Shown here one piece after another: positions 8,082 through 16,643 of a DNA stretch of 33,289 nucleotides. Below the pieces are notes generated by a model. That model searched no databases, was not told the DNA's origin, and was given only the letters and a program-made list of their open reading frames with translations. How positions within the stretch are numbered: the stretch's first letter is position 1; the number at the start of each line of letters is the position of its first letter. Made by a program: the position numbers and the translations under genes. Origin of the DNA: a bacterium (GTDB taxonomy: Bacteria; Cyanobacteriota; Vampirovibrionia; Gastranaerophilales; Gastranaerophilaceae); assembly GCA_017396025.1 (NCBI GenBank), contig JAFQNF010000004.1, positions 1 through 33,289 of the forward strand, in the 5' to 3' direction.

Positions 8082-9842
8082 ATGGATAAACAAGAATTAA
8101 TCAGATATATTGAAGAAAAAGATTATAAAAAAGCAAAAGAACTAATACTATCAGAAGAACACTCTGTTTTAGATGATGTTGAAATTCAAAAATATTTAGG
8201 ACTATGCAATATTAATTTGGGCTGTTTTAAAGAAGCAGCTGAAAACTTTGAATACTTACAATCAAAAGATGTTGAAGATACTCTTTCAATGTACTATCTA
8301 TCAACAATCTATATTAGTCAAAACAAGCTAAAAGAATCAGAAGAATTACTGTTAAAACTAATATCACTAAGAGAAGAATATCTTGATGCATACAAAACAT
8401 TGGCTGTTTGTTTAATGAGACAATCAAGACCATCCGAAGTGCTAAATTATGCAGAAAAAATGATTTATTTAGATAATGAAGATGTTCAAATATACGATAT
8501 TTTAGCAACTGCAGCAATAGAAAGTGGAAAACAAAGAGAAGCAATTGCATACTTATCTGAAGCAGTAAAACTTAGACCTGATGATTTTAAATACTATAAC
8601 AAAATAGGTGTTGCATACTTTACAATGGGAGAAGTTGCAAAATCATTAGAATATTATAAAAAAGCCCTTGAATATACAGATAAAGAGCATGTTGTGTTCT
8701 ATAATACGGCAATGTCCTATTTTGCAATGGAACAATACGATGAAGCTTGTACATACTTCAAAAAAGCAGTGGATATCGAACCAAGAACAAACTATTTAAG
8801 TTCATATGCAACAGCCGCTCTAAAATCACAAAAATTCCAAGAAGCAGTTACTATTCTTGAAAAATTATGCGAAGAAGACCCACAAAAAGAAGGATATAAA
8901 TATAGCCTAGCTTGTGCATACGAAGGAATTGGAGAATTAGATAAAGCTTGCAAAATAATTGAAAAACTAATAACTTTTAATATGAGTTCTATTCAATTAA
9001 GACTTCATCTTTCTGCACTTTATGCAGCTAGAGGCATGTTAGAAGCTGCAAAATCCATTTATGCAGATATGATTGCCTCAGGAATCGTGCAAGAAGATAT
9101 TTTGTATCAATACGCTGTTTTATGCGCAAAAACAAAAGAATCAGATAAAGCAGAAGAAATATTAAAAAAGATTATAGAAAGTAACCCTGATTTTCTTTTA
9201 GCATATAAGGATTTAGCAATAATTTATATGACAAGAAAATTATTTGACAGAGCACAAGATTATTTTGATAAAGCGCTAAAAATTGACCCAAACAATCAAC
9301 TATTAGTATTTGAATATGCGAATTATAATTATTTATTGTGTGATTATGAAAAAGCAAAAAAATACTATAATAAACTGTTAAAAGAACCTATTATTCCTTG
9401 TTATATGCTAGTAAGTATTGCACTTAACTACATCGCAATACAAGACTATAAAAAGGCAAAAGATGTTCTTATAAGAGCAATTGCATTAGAACCAAGAAAT
9501 GTTTCCGTCCTTTTCCATTTAGGACAGGTTTACTTTATTGAAAAAAGTTTTGAAAATGCAAAACAACTGCTTGAAGATGCATATAATATTGCACCAAACC
9601 ACGAAATAGCTAGCTTATTGGGACAAATTTATATGGAACTAGGCCAATATAATGAAGCATTTATATTGTTTAATCTTGTAAAATTAAACTTCCCAACAAA
9701 TCTTTCTGTTTTAATGAACCTAGCAAAATGCAAATTTTTACAAGGAGACAAAGAACAAGCAAAAAAATATGTACAAAAAGTTTTGGATATTTTACCAGAA
9801 CACGAAGAGGCACAACAAATGCTAGAGGAAATAAATAAATGA
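8082..9842 (+). CDS. Large TPR-repeat protein
   Basis: This 586-residue protein is almost wholly tetratricopeptide repeats, about 16 of them, each with the usual A/G-Y-A-x-P-like helix pattern (for example YYNKIGVAYFTMGEVAKSLE and FYNTAMSYFAMEQYDEACTY). No signal peptide or membrane helix is seen, so it is probably a cytosolic scaffold. TPR arrays bind proteins or peptides. Its partner is not evident from sequence. The stop codon overlaps the start of the DUF5989/SxtK-like gene (ATGA, 9839-9842), so it heads an operon with the SxtJ-like and carbamoyltransferase genes. That linkage suggests it helps assemble or regulate the membrane-linked carbamoylation module; this is inference. Confidence 0.85.
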   Translation: MDKQELIRYIEEKDYKKAKELILSEEHSVLDDVEIQKYLGLCNINLGCFKEAAENFEYLQSKDVEDTLSMYYLSTIYISQNKLKESEELLLKLISLREEYLDAYKTLAVCLMRQSRPSEVLNYAEKMIYLDNEDVQIYDILATAAIESGKQREAIAYLSEAVKLRPDDFKYYNKIGVAYFTMGEVAKSLEYYKKALEYTDKEHVVFYNTAMSYFAMEQYDEACTYFKKAVDIEPRTNYLSSYATAALKSQKFQEAVTILEKLCEEDPQKEGYKYSLACAYEGIGELDKACKIIEKLITFNMSSIQLRLHLSALYAARGMLEAAKSIYADMIASGIVQEDILYQYAVLCAKTKESDKAEEILKKIIESNPDFLLAYKDLAIIYMTRKLFDRAQDYFDKALKIDPNNQLLVFEYANYNYLLCDYEKAKKYYNKLLKEPIIPCYMLVSIALNYIAIQDYKKAKDVLIRAIALEPRNVSVLFHLGQVYFIEKSFENAKQLLEDAYNIAPNHEIASLLGQIYMELGQYNEAFILFNLVKLNFPTNLSVLMNLAKCKFLQGDKEQAKKYVQKVLDILPEHEEAQQMLEEINK

Positions 9843-9994
9843 AGAGAAAAAACTTTTTAGTTGAAATAATGAAATTTTTATGGAGCAAAAAAGCATATTG
9901 GATTGTTCCTGTAATCTTGTTTTTAATATTATTAATCTTTTTGATTGCAGTAGGAACATCACCTGTTTCGCCTTTCATTTATACAATAATTTAG
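9839..9994 (+). CDS. DUF5989 / SxtK-like 51-residue membrane protein
   Basis: This is a short gene of 51 residues, MKRKNFLVEIMKFLWSKKAY followed by a single hydrophobic helix and the end SPVSPFIYTII. The plan fits the DUF5989/SxtK-type miniproteins: FLW near the start, basic residues, a W-hydrophobic helix of PVILFLILLIFLI type, and the conserved APFIYTLF-like C-terminus (here SPFIYTII). Such miniproteins sit next to SxtJ and NodU-type carbamoyltransferase genes, exactly as here. Its ATG overlaps the TPR stop by 4 bases (ATGA), and its stop TAG overlaps the AGGA of the next gene's ribosome binding site. Role unknown; probably a membrane subunit of the carbamoyltransferase module. Confidence 0.85.
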   Translation: MKRKNFLVEIMKFLWSKKAYWIVPVILFLILLIFLIAVGTSPVSPFIYTII

Positions 9995-10003
9995 GATAAA
10001 AAA

Positions 10004-10381
10004 ATGAAGATAAATGAACTTACAAAATTTGCAATAACATTAGGATTATTGCCTTGGATACCTGCTTTTTTACTGTATAAGCATTCACACCAAGATTATG
10101 CAATAGTCGTTCTTGCAGTATTTTTATCATTATCTCTATTGAGTTTTACGTCAAAAAAATTCGCTTACTATTTTAAAACAACACTGGAAAAAATTGGCAA
10201 TTTTTTAGGAAGATACATTGCAATAGTTGTACTTGCAATTGGATACATAATTGCAGTCATACCAACTGGATTGCTAATGAAGTTAGTAAAACGAGATAGA
10301 TTGAGACTCAAGAAACAAGAACAAAAATCTTATTGGAAAGATTACGATAGTACAAACTCAGATTACGAATATCAATTTTAG
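10004..10381 (+). CDS. SxtJ family membrane protein
   Basis: This is a 125-residue protein with about three hydrophobic segments (near residues 9-25, 31-47 and 68-92), ending in a basic cytosolic tail. The C-terminal pattern IPTGLLMKLVKRDRLRLKK followed by SYWKDY and a terminal YEYQF matches the SxtJ family (P-x-G-L-x-M-R-L-x-G-R-D-x-L ... YW ... F). SxtJ was named in cyanobacterial saxitoxin clusters, where its function is unknown; relatives occur widely next to carbamoyltransferases outside toxin clusters. The start ATG 10004 is preceded by AGGA, seven bases away. The carbamoyltransferase gene begins 7 bases after its stop. Confidence 0.88.
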   Translation: MKINELTKFAITLGLLPWIPAFLLYKHSHQDYAIVVLAVFLSLSLLSFTSKKFAYYFKTTLEKIGNFLGRYIAIVVLAIGYIIAVIPTGLLMKLVKRDRLRLKKQEQKSYWKDYDSTNSDYEYQF

Positions 10382-10388
10382 GTGAGCA

Positions 10389-12221
10389 ATGACATATTTA
10401 TTAGGAATAAGCGCATATTATCACGATAGTGCAGCAGCAATTATAAAAGATGGAATTATTATAGCTGCAGCACAGGAGGAACGTTTCACAAGAATAAAAC
10501 AAGATAGCAATTTTCCAATAAAAGCAATTGAATATTGTTTAAATGAAGCAGGCATTCAGCCTGAACAACTTGATGGCGTTGTTTACTATGAAAAACCTTT
10601 TATAAAGTTTGAACGCATTCTTGAAACAGCAATGGCTTATGCCCCATTTAGCATGAAAAGCTTTATCAATGCAATGCCTGTTTGGCTAAAAACAAAATTG
10701 TTTATTCCTTCTCAAATCGATAAACACTTTGAAAAGCGTTTGCAATGCCCTATTTATTTTACAACTCACCACGAGTCACATTGTGCTAGCGCATTCTTCC
10801 CTTCACCATTTGAAGAAGCGGCTATTCTTTGTCTAGACGGTGTTGGGGAATGGGATACAACAACTTGGGGTATTGGAAAAGGAAATAAAATTGAAATCAA
10901 ACAAAAAATAGAGTTTCCTCATTCTTTAGGCTTATTATATAGCGCATTTACAGGCTTTTTAGGTTTCAAAGTAAATTCTGGTGAATATAAAGTAATGGGC
11001 CTTGCACCTTATGGTGAACCTATTTATAAAGATTTAATCTTAGAAAAACTTATTGACGTTAAAGAAGACGGTTCGTTTTGGTTAAACCAAGAGTATTTTG
11101 GTTATTGCACAACAGATTATATGTTCAATGAAAAATTTGAAAAATTATTCAATAGAAAGCCGAGAAAAGCAGAAAGTGCATTAACTCAAGATGATATGGA
11201 TATGGCAGCAAGTATTCAGGCTGTAACAGAAGAAATTATCTTAAAACTCGCAAACTACGTTCACAAACAAACAGGCATGAAAAATCTTTGCTTAGCAGGT
11301 GGTGTTGCCCTAAACTGTGTTTCTAACGGTAATATTCTTAAAAATGGACCATTTGAAAACATTTGGACACAACCAGCAGCAGGTGACGCTGGCGGGGCTT
11401 TAGGTGCAGCACTAGCGATTCACTATATGCACTTAAAAAATGAACGAAACACAAATGGAAATGATTTCCAATTTGGAAGCTTACTTGGTCCAAAATATTC
11501 TGATGAAGACATACTTAAAACATTAGAGAAATTTGAAGCTAAATATACAAAGTATGAAACAGAAGAAGAAGTTGCACAGGTTGTTGCAAAATATATTTCT
11601 GAAGGCAAAAGCATTGGACATTTTGCAGGGAGAATGGAATATGGTCCACGTGCATTAGGGAACAGAAGCATTTTAGCTGATCCTAGAAACAGAGAAATGC
11701 AAAAGAATTTAAACTTAGCAATCAAGAAACGTGAATCATTTAGACCTTTTGCACCAAGCTGTTTAGAAGAAGATGTGGAAGAATTTTTTGATATAAGAAA
11801 AGGCAAAAAATCACCATATATGCTATTAACACAGCCTATTAGTGAAAAAATAATGACAGAGTTAACAGATGAAGAAAAGAACTACAAAGGCATTGAAAAA
11901 TTAAAAGCATACCGTTCAACGCTTCCAGCTATAACTCACGTGAATTACTCTGCAAGAATACAGACTGTATCAAAAGAAGTTAATCCAAGATATTGGAATA
12001 TAATTAACGAATTTAAGAAACTGACAGCTTGCAGTGTTGTTGTAAATACATCCTTCAATATCAGAGGTGAACCAATCGTAAACACACCAGAAAATGCATA
12101 TAAATGCTTTATGTTTACCGATTTAGATGTTCTTGTCTTAGAAAACTTTGTACTTCTAAAACATGAACAAAAGAAAATCGAAGGTATTGAACAATATCAA
12201 CAACAATTTACGCTTGATTAG
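10389..12221 (+). CDS. NodU/SxtI/TobZ-type O-carbamoyltransferase
   Basis: This 610-residue two-domain enzyme uses carbamoyl phosphate and ATP to form carbamoyl-adenylate and then carbamoylates a hydroxyl group. The N-terminal Kae1-like domain shows ISAYYHDSAAA (His12), HHESHCASAFF (His127-His131), LDGVGEWDTTTWG, HSLGLLYSAFTGFLGF and YKVMGLAPYGEP. It continues with LAGGVALNCVSNGN and AAGDAGGALGAAL. The C-terminal YrdC-like region has GRMEYGPRALGNRSILADPR and ends in TDLDVLVLENF. All hallmark motifs are intact, so it should be active. The substrate is unknown: no sugar, nodulation or toxin genes are beside it. RBS AGGTGAG precedes ATG 10389. It is last in the operon. Its 3' end overlaps the convergent gene by 14 bases. 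Confidence 0.93.
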   Translation: MTYLLGISAYYHDSAAAIIKDGIIIAAAQEERFTRIKQDSNFPIKAIEYCLNEAGIQPEQLDGVVYYEKPFIKFERILETAMAYAPFSMKSFINAMPVWLKTKLFIPSQIDKHFEKRLQCPIYFTTHHESHCASAFFPSPFEEAAILCLDGVGEWDTTTWGIGKGNKIEIKQKIEFPHSLGLLYSAFTGFLGFKVNSGEYKVMGLAPYGEPIYKDLILEKLIDVKEDGSFWLNQEYFGYCTTDYMFNEKFEKLFNRKPRKAESALTQDDMDMAASIQAVTEEIILKLANYVHKQTGMKNLCLAGGVALNCVSNGNILKNGPFENIWTQPAAGDAGGALGAALAIHYMHLKNERNTNGNDFQFGSLLGPKYSDEDILKTLEKFEAKYTKYETEEEVAQVVAKYISEGKSIGHFAGRMEYGPRALGNRSILADPRNREMQKNLNLAIKKRESFRPFAPSCLEEDVEEFFDIRKGKKSPYMLLTQPISEKIMTELTDEEKNYKGIEKLKAYRSTLPAITHVNYSARIQTVSKEVNPRYWNIINEFKKLTACSVVVNTSFNIRGEPIVNTPENAYKCFMFTDLDVLVLENFVLLKHEQKKIEGIEQYQQQFTLD

Positions 12222-13161
12222 ATTTTACTAAGCCTGATATGTTTTTCAACATCATTGTAAAACAGCCTTTTGGGGCACTTCCATCAATGGTAACATCAGC
12301 GTCATCTTTTTTAGGAAGAATGTACTTATCAGCAGCTTCACGAACATATTGAAGTTGATGCAAAGCTTCTTCTTCAGTTTGGTTTCTTTCAGCCTTTGCA
12401 CGTTTAACATATCGTTTTTCTTGTATTTCTGGATCTATATCCACATAAATTTGAGCATCAAGAATTTCTCTAATAGGCGAATACATTGTTGCTAAACCTT
12501 CAACAACAATTACCTTTTTTGCTTGTTTTGGAATTGCATTTGGAACAGAAATTCCCGTACCATTTACTAAATATTGAGGGATTCTAACATCATTTCCATT
12601 AGATAGTTCAACTAAGTCATCATGTAATTGTTCCATATCAAAATTTGTTGGAGCATCAACGTCATAACCTGTTTTTAATAGTTCATCAAAAGAACCATAC
12701 TTACTAATAAGCGCTGAAATATCTTTAAAATAATTATCAGCACTTAAAATTTCTATTGATAGATTTTCTTTATCAGCAGTATTTCTTATTGTATTACAGA
12801 TTGTCGTTTTACCACTAGCTGACTCTCCACAAATCCCTATAATAATATTTTTATCAGGATTTTCATTTATTTTTTTCGCAAATTGGGAAATAAAGTTTGG
12901 ATGAACACTTTTTATTATTGGTTTTTTACTTTTTTTGTCGTTCTCGATAAGAGTATTTAGTATCGTGGATAAATCAGGGGTTGATTGAGCATTTTTTGGT
13001 TTTGTCACCAGACTTCGTCCTATTATATCTGCGTGATTCAAATCTAAACTCGTCACTCTTTTCTCTTCATTCACAGCAGACTTTGGTGTCATACTCGTTT
13101 TTCGACGTTTTTGAAACGCAACATTCGGTACCAACGGTACCATAATTTTTGTTATCGGCAT
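12208..13161 (-). CDS. Uridine kinase-like P-loop kinase with N-terminal extension
   Basis: This is a 317-residue protein. ATG 13161 is chosen because GAAGGAGAA lies just upstream, and because the longer frame would begin beyond the predicted transcription start. The kinase domain occupies about residues 100-310: Walker A GESASGKT (112-119), LSADNYFKD, a lid with RYVKRAKAERNQT, and IVVEGLATMYSP with Walker B character. These features fit the uridine kinase/phosphoribulokinase superfamily, so phosphorylation of uridine or a similar small molecule is likely. The first 100 residues are polar and basic (MPITKIMVPLVPNVAFQKRR), without known domain, longer than usual for Udk. It is monocistronic and divergent from polA. 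The exact substrate is uncertain. Confidence 0.75.
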   Translation of the reverse strand: MPITKIMVPLVPNVAFQKRRKTSMTPKSAVNEEKRVTSLDLNHADIIGRSLVTKPKNAQSTPDLSTILNTLIENDKKSKKPIIKSVHPNFISQFAKKINENPDKNIIIGICGESASGKTTICNTIRNTADKENLSIEILSADNYFKDISALISKYGSFDELLKTGYDVDAPTNFDMEQLHDDLVELSNGNDVRIPQYLVNGTGISVPNAIPKQAKKVIVVEGLATMYSPIREILDAQIYVDIDPEIQEKRYVKRAKAERNQTEEEALHQLQYVREAADKYILPKKDDADVTIDGSAPKGCFTMMLKNISGLVKSNQA

Positions 13162-13194
13162 GCTTTTCTCCTTCGTGTTTATAATATTTGAAAC

Positions 13195-13223
13195 ATTGTA
13201 AAAAATATTTTTGCGCATTGCAA
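13195..13223 (-). promoter_or_regulatory. Promoter of the uridine kinase-like gene
   Basis: On the minus strand TTGCAA (13223-13218) and TACAAT (13200-13195) are 17 bases apart. The expected start of transcription, around 13188, is downstream of the upstream-most possible start codon, supporting ATG 13161. Confidence 0.65.
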
Positions 13224-13249
13224 TTTAATTAACATTTCATTGCATTTTA

Positions 13250-13278
13250 TTGTTTAAGATGCTTAAATGCCTTACAAT
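13250..13278 (+). promoter_or_regulatory. Promoter of polA
   Basis: TTGTTT (13250-13255) and TACAAT (13273-13278) are 17 bases apart, 30 bases before ATG 13309. Together with the minus-strand promoter it forms a divergent intergenic region of 147 bases. Confidence 0.6.
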
Positions 13279-13308
13279 ATAGTAATATATTAGATTTTGG
13301 GATTGTTT

Positions 13309-16173
13309 ATGCAGGATAAGAGTTTTATATTAATTGATGGTCACGCACTAGCGTATAGGTACTTTTTTGCACTTGAAAGAACAGGGATGAAAACATCTGA
13401 TAACCAGCCAACATGGGCTGTTTTTGGATTTTTCAAAGCACTATTTGACCTATTACAAAATAACACAATTAGACCAGACTCTATTGCTGTAACATTTGAT
13501 GTTTCAAGACAAACATATAGAACAGAAATGTTTGCAGAATACAAAGCAAACAGAGAAAGCATGCCCGACACTTTAAGAAGTCAAATTCAATTAATTATTG
13601 AAGGGTTACACGCATTAAATATTCCAATCTATACAAAAGAAGGCTATGAAGCAGATGACGTTATTGGAACAATCGCAACAAAGGCAAAAGAAAAACAACA
13701 TAAAACCTATATTCTTACAGGGGATAGAGACTCTTTTCAACTTGTAGATAGAGAAGGTTTTATTAAAGTTATAATGCCATCAAAAGGTGAACTTGTTGAA
13801 TTTGATTGGTATAAAGTCTTCGACAAAATGGGAGTTTATCCATATCAAATTACAGACTACAAAGGTTTAAGCGGTGATACTTCGGATAACATTCCAGGTA
13901 TAAAAGGGATTGGGGATAAAACAGCTTGCAAGTTATTAAACCGTTTTGATAAATTAGAACAAATTTATGAAAACATTGATAATGTTAGTGAAAAAGCTCT
14001 AAATAAAAAACTTAGAGAAGGAAAAGATATTGCATTTTTAAGCAAAGAACTTGCAACTATTCAAAGAAACCTAGACATAGATTTTGACTTTGATTGTGCA
14101 AAACTTGAAATGCCAAATTATGATGCAGTTATTGAATTTTTCAAGAAAAATCAATTCTACAACTTCTTAAAAAATTCTGATAATATTTTAAAACCATTTA
14201 AGATTGGTTCTTTAACAGCAAAAGTTGCACCAGATTGTGCGCCACAAACAACAAACTCTGGTGGACAAATGCAATTAGGACTTGGCATTAACGAAATGCT
14301 AGTATCATCTTCTCATAAGGAATATAACCACGAAAAAAATATTGTAGATACAGAAGAAAAATTAGAAAAATTAGTTTCTGAATTAAACAATCAAACTATA
14401 TTTTCTATCGACGTTGAAACAACAGGAATTAACCCTCTTGAATGTGATTTGGTTGGTATTTCTATTGCATACTCAGAGCAAATTCAAACAAAAAATAATC
14501 GTGTAAAAATTGATAATTCTAAAAGTGATTTAGTAAAATCTTTCTACATTCCTGTTTTCCACTTAGTTGGACAACAATTGGATTTAGAATTAGTAACAGA
14601 GAAATTAGCACCTGTTTTAGCAAATGAAAATATTGCCAAAACACTTCAAAACGCAAAATATGATTGCCAAGTTTTAAAACGCCATAATATGCCATTGGAA
14701 AATGTTATTTTTGATACAATGCTTGCGAGTTATATCAAAGATTCGTCAAGAAAGCACGGTCTAAAACAGCAAGCCAGCGATTATTTAGATTACATGATGG
14801 TAGAATATGAAGACCTTTTAAAAAACAGTTCATCATCACTAACAATCGAAACCGTTGGAATAGAAGACGCTGCATCTTATGCTTGTGATGATGCGTTTGC
14901 TACACTTCTTCTAACAAAATATTGGCAAGAAAATTTAGACGAAAAAGAATTAGATTTACTTTATAACATTGAAACACCGCTTTCTTTAGTACTTATGAAA
15001 ATGGAAGAAAATGGAGCTTGTATTGATGTAGAATACTTAAGCGTAATTGAAAAAGAAATCAATGAAAAACTTGATATTGTTGAAAATAAAATTTATGAGC
15101 AAGTCGGCGAAAGATTTAATATAAATTCTCCAAAACAAGTTGGTGATATGCTTTTTGGAAAATTAAACTTAAAAGCAAAAGGTATGAAGTCAAAATCAGG
15201 ATATTCAACAAATGCAAAAGTTCTTGAAACATTAGCAGAAGAACATCAAGTTGCAAAAGATATTCTAGAACAAAGACACTTAGCAAAGCTAAAAAGCACT
15301 TATGTTGATACACTTCCAGAATTAAGAAGCGTTGCAGATGGCAGAATTCATGCTAACTTCAATCAAACAATAACAACAACAGGAAGGCTATCATCATCAA
15401 ATCCAAACTTGCAAAATATTCCAGCGAGAACAGAACTCGGAAACAGAATCAGAGGCGCCTTTGTTGCTGAAAACAAAAATAACGTAATTATTTCTGCAGA
15501 CTATTCTCAAGTTGAATTAAGACTGTTAGCTCATATTTCACGCGATGATAATTTAATTGAAGCCTTCTGTAGTGATGAAGATGTGCACTCAGCAACAGCC
15601 AGCAAAGTTTTTGATGTTCCAATTGAACAAGTTACAAAAGACATGCGCTCAAAAGCAAAAGCAGTAAACTTTGGTATTGTATACGGACAATCTCGCTATG
15701 GTTTAGCTTCTAGTTTAGGTATTTCACCATATGAAGCTCAAGACTTTATAGATAGATATTTCGCTACATATCCAGATGTAAAAAAATATATGGATGATAC
15801 CATTAAATTTGCCTACGCTCACGGTTACGTTGAAACATTATATGGAAGAAAACGTTACTTAAGTTCTGGTTTATTAAGCACTAATGGTAAAATCCAAGAA
15901 GCAGCTCAACGCGCAGCAATAAATGCACCAATTCAAGGCACAGCAGCAGATATAATGAAGCTTGCGATGGTTCGACTTCAAAATGACTTTGAAAAAAATA
16001 ACATTAAGTCTAAAATAATCATTCAAGTGCATGATGAACTTGTGATTGAAACAGTCGATACTGAAATAGAGCAAGTTAAACAACTTGTTAAAGATGCTAT
16101 GGAATTAAATCAACCATTCCTTGTTCCTTTAAAAGTTGATATTTGCGTAGGTAAATCGTGGATGGAAAGTTAA
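13309..16173 (+). CDS. polA: DNA polymerase I
   Basis: The 954-residue enzyme fills gaps and removes RNA primers in replication and repair. Order of domains: 5' nuclease (about residues 1-290, e.g. EADDVIGT, GLSGDTSDNIPGIKGIGDKT), 3'-5' exonuclease (about 350-540) and A-family polymerase (about 560-954). The exonuclease metal ligands are present: Asp368 and Glu370 (SIDVETTG), Asp452 (KYDCQ), Tyr524 and Asp528 (YACDD), so proofreading is probably active, unlike in many Gram-positive PolA proteins. Polymerase motif A is DYSQVELRLLAH (Asp731); motif B is RSKAKAVNFGIVYG, with Phe788 at the E. coli Phe762 position; motif C is VHDELVIE. The start is ATG 13309, with GGGA upstream; the in-frame TTG at 13297 overlaps that site. 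Confidence 0.97.
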   Translation: MQDKSFILIDGHALAYRYFFALERTGMKTSDNQPTWAVFGFFKALFDLLQNNTIRPDSIAVTFDVSRQTYRTEMFAEYKANRESMPDTLRSQIQLIIEGLHALNIPIYTKEGYEADDVIGTIATKAKEKQHKTYILTGDRDSFQLVDREGFIKVIMPSKGELVEFDWYKVFDKMGVYPYQITDYKGLSGDTSDNIPGIKGIGDKTACKLLNRFDKLEQIYENIDNVSEKALNKKLREGKDIAFLSKELATIQRNLDIDFDFDCAKLEMPNYDAVIEFFKKNQFYNFLKNSDNILKPFKIGSLTAKVAPDCAPQTTNSGGQMQLGLGINEMLVSSSHKEYNHEKNIVDTEEKLEKLVSELNNQTIFSIDVETTGINPLECDLVGISIAYSEQIQTKNNRVKIDNSKSDLVKSFYIPVFHLVGQQLDLELVTEKLAPVLANENIAKTLQNAKYDCQVLKRHNMPLENVIFDTMLASYIKDSSRKHGLKQQASDYLDYMMVEYEDLLKNSSSSLTIETVGIEDAASYACDDAFATLLLTKYWQENLDEKELDLLYNIETPLSLVLMKMEENGACIDVEYLSVIEKEINEKLDIVENKIYEQVGERFNINSPKQVGDMLFGKLNLKAKGMKSKSGYSTNAKVLETLAEEHQVAKDILEQRHLAKLKSTYVDTLPELRSVADGRIHANFNQTITTTGRLSSSNPNLQNIPARTELGNRIRGAFVAENKNNVIISADYSQVELRLLAHISRDDNLIEAFCSDEDVHSATASKVFDVPIEQVTKDMRSKAKAVNFGIVYGQSRYGLASSLGISPYEAQDFIDRYFATYPDVKKYMDDTIKFAYAHGYVETLYGRKRYLSSGLLSTNGKIQEAAQRAAINAPIQGTAADIMKLAMVRLQNDFEKNNIKSKIIIQVHDELVIETVDTEIEQVKQLVKDAMELNQPFLVPLKVDICVGKSWMES

Positions 16174-16580
16174 TGAAAAAAACATTTATTTCCCTGTTTA
16201 CAGTACTAATATTTTTTATTGGGCAAATTACTTTTGCCGAAGATGTTGTTCCTATAAATACAACAATAAAAGCAGTACCTGATTCTATTGATTTTTCAAA
16301 AACTTACAAAACAACATCCGAAAATTTATTATATTTACTTCTTTCTGCAATAAACGCACAAAACTATTCTATTGAGGAAATTCAATTTAGAACAGGAAGT
16401 GTTCTTTTCAAAGCTTATACAAAAGAATTCATAGCATCCGTTTCTGCCCAAGATGGATATAACTCTTTTATTAAAATCATTCCAGCAGATAACAACTATA
16501 ATTTTTCACCTGTATTATTAGAAAAATTGCACAATTATATTGAATTAAACAATAATATTAACTTTCAAAAAGTACTTTAG
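16173..16580 (+). CDS. Small exported protein of unknown function
   Basis: This is a 135-residue protein starting MKKTFISLFTVLIFFIGQITFA, a typical signal peptide with a likely cut after Ala22. The mature part, about 113 residues, is mixed alpha/beta and carries no family I recognise. The start ATG 16173 overlaps the polA stop by one base (TAATG), so translation is likely coupled to polA. An in-frame GTG at 16158 would spoil the signal peptide only slightly but lacks a ribosome binding site. Coupling of an exported protein to polA is odd and may only reflect compact packing. The stretch YLLLSAINAQNYSIEEIQF looks helical. No terminator follows. Confidence 0.75.
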   Translation: MKKTFISLFTVLIFFIGQITFAEDVVPINTTIKAVPDSIDFSKTYKTTSENLLYLLLSAINAQNYSIEEIQFRTGSVLFKAYTKEFIASVSAQDGYNSFIKIIPADNNYNFSPVLLEKLHNYIELNNNINFQKVL

Positions 16581-16643
16581 TCATAAAAAGGCAATCCAGC
16601 TTTCCTAAATGTTTTTATATAGAAAAGGAAGGTTTGGTTAAGT

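Noticed and set aside
16581..16643. The imperfect CCAGCTTTCCT / AGGAAGGTTTGG pairing as a terminator
   Set aside because: The stem has several mismatches and overlaps the likely ribosome binding site of the next gene, with no T run.
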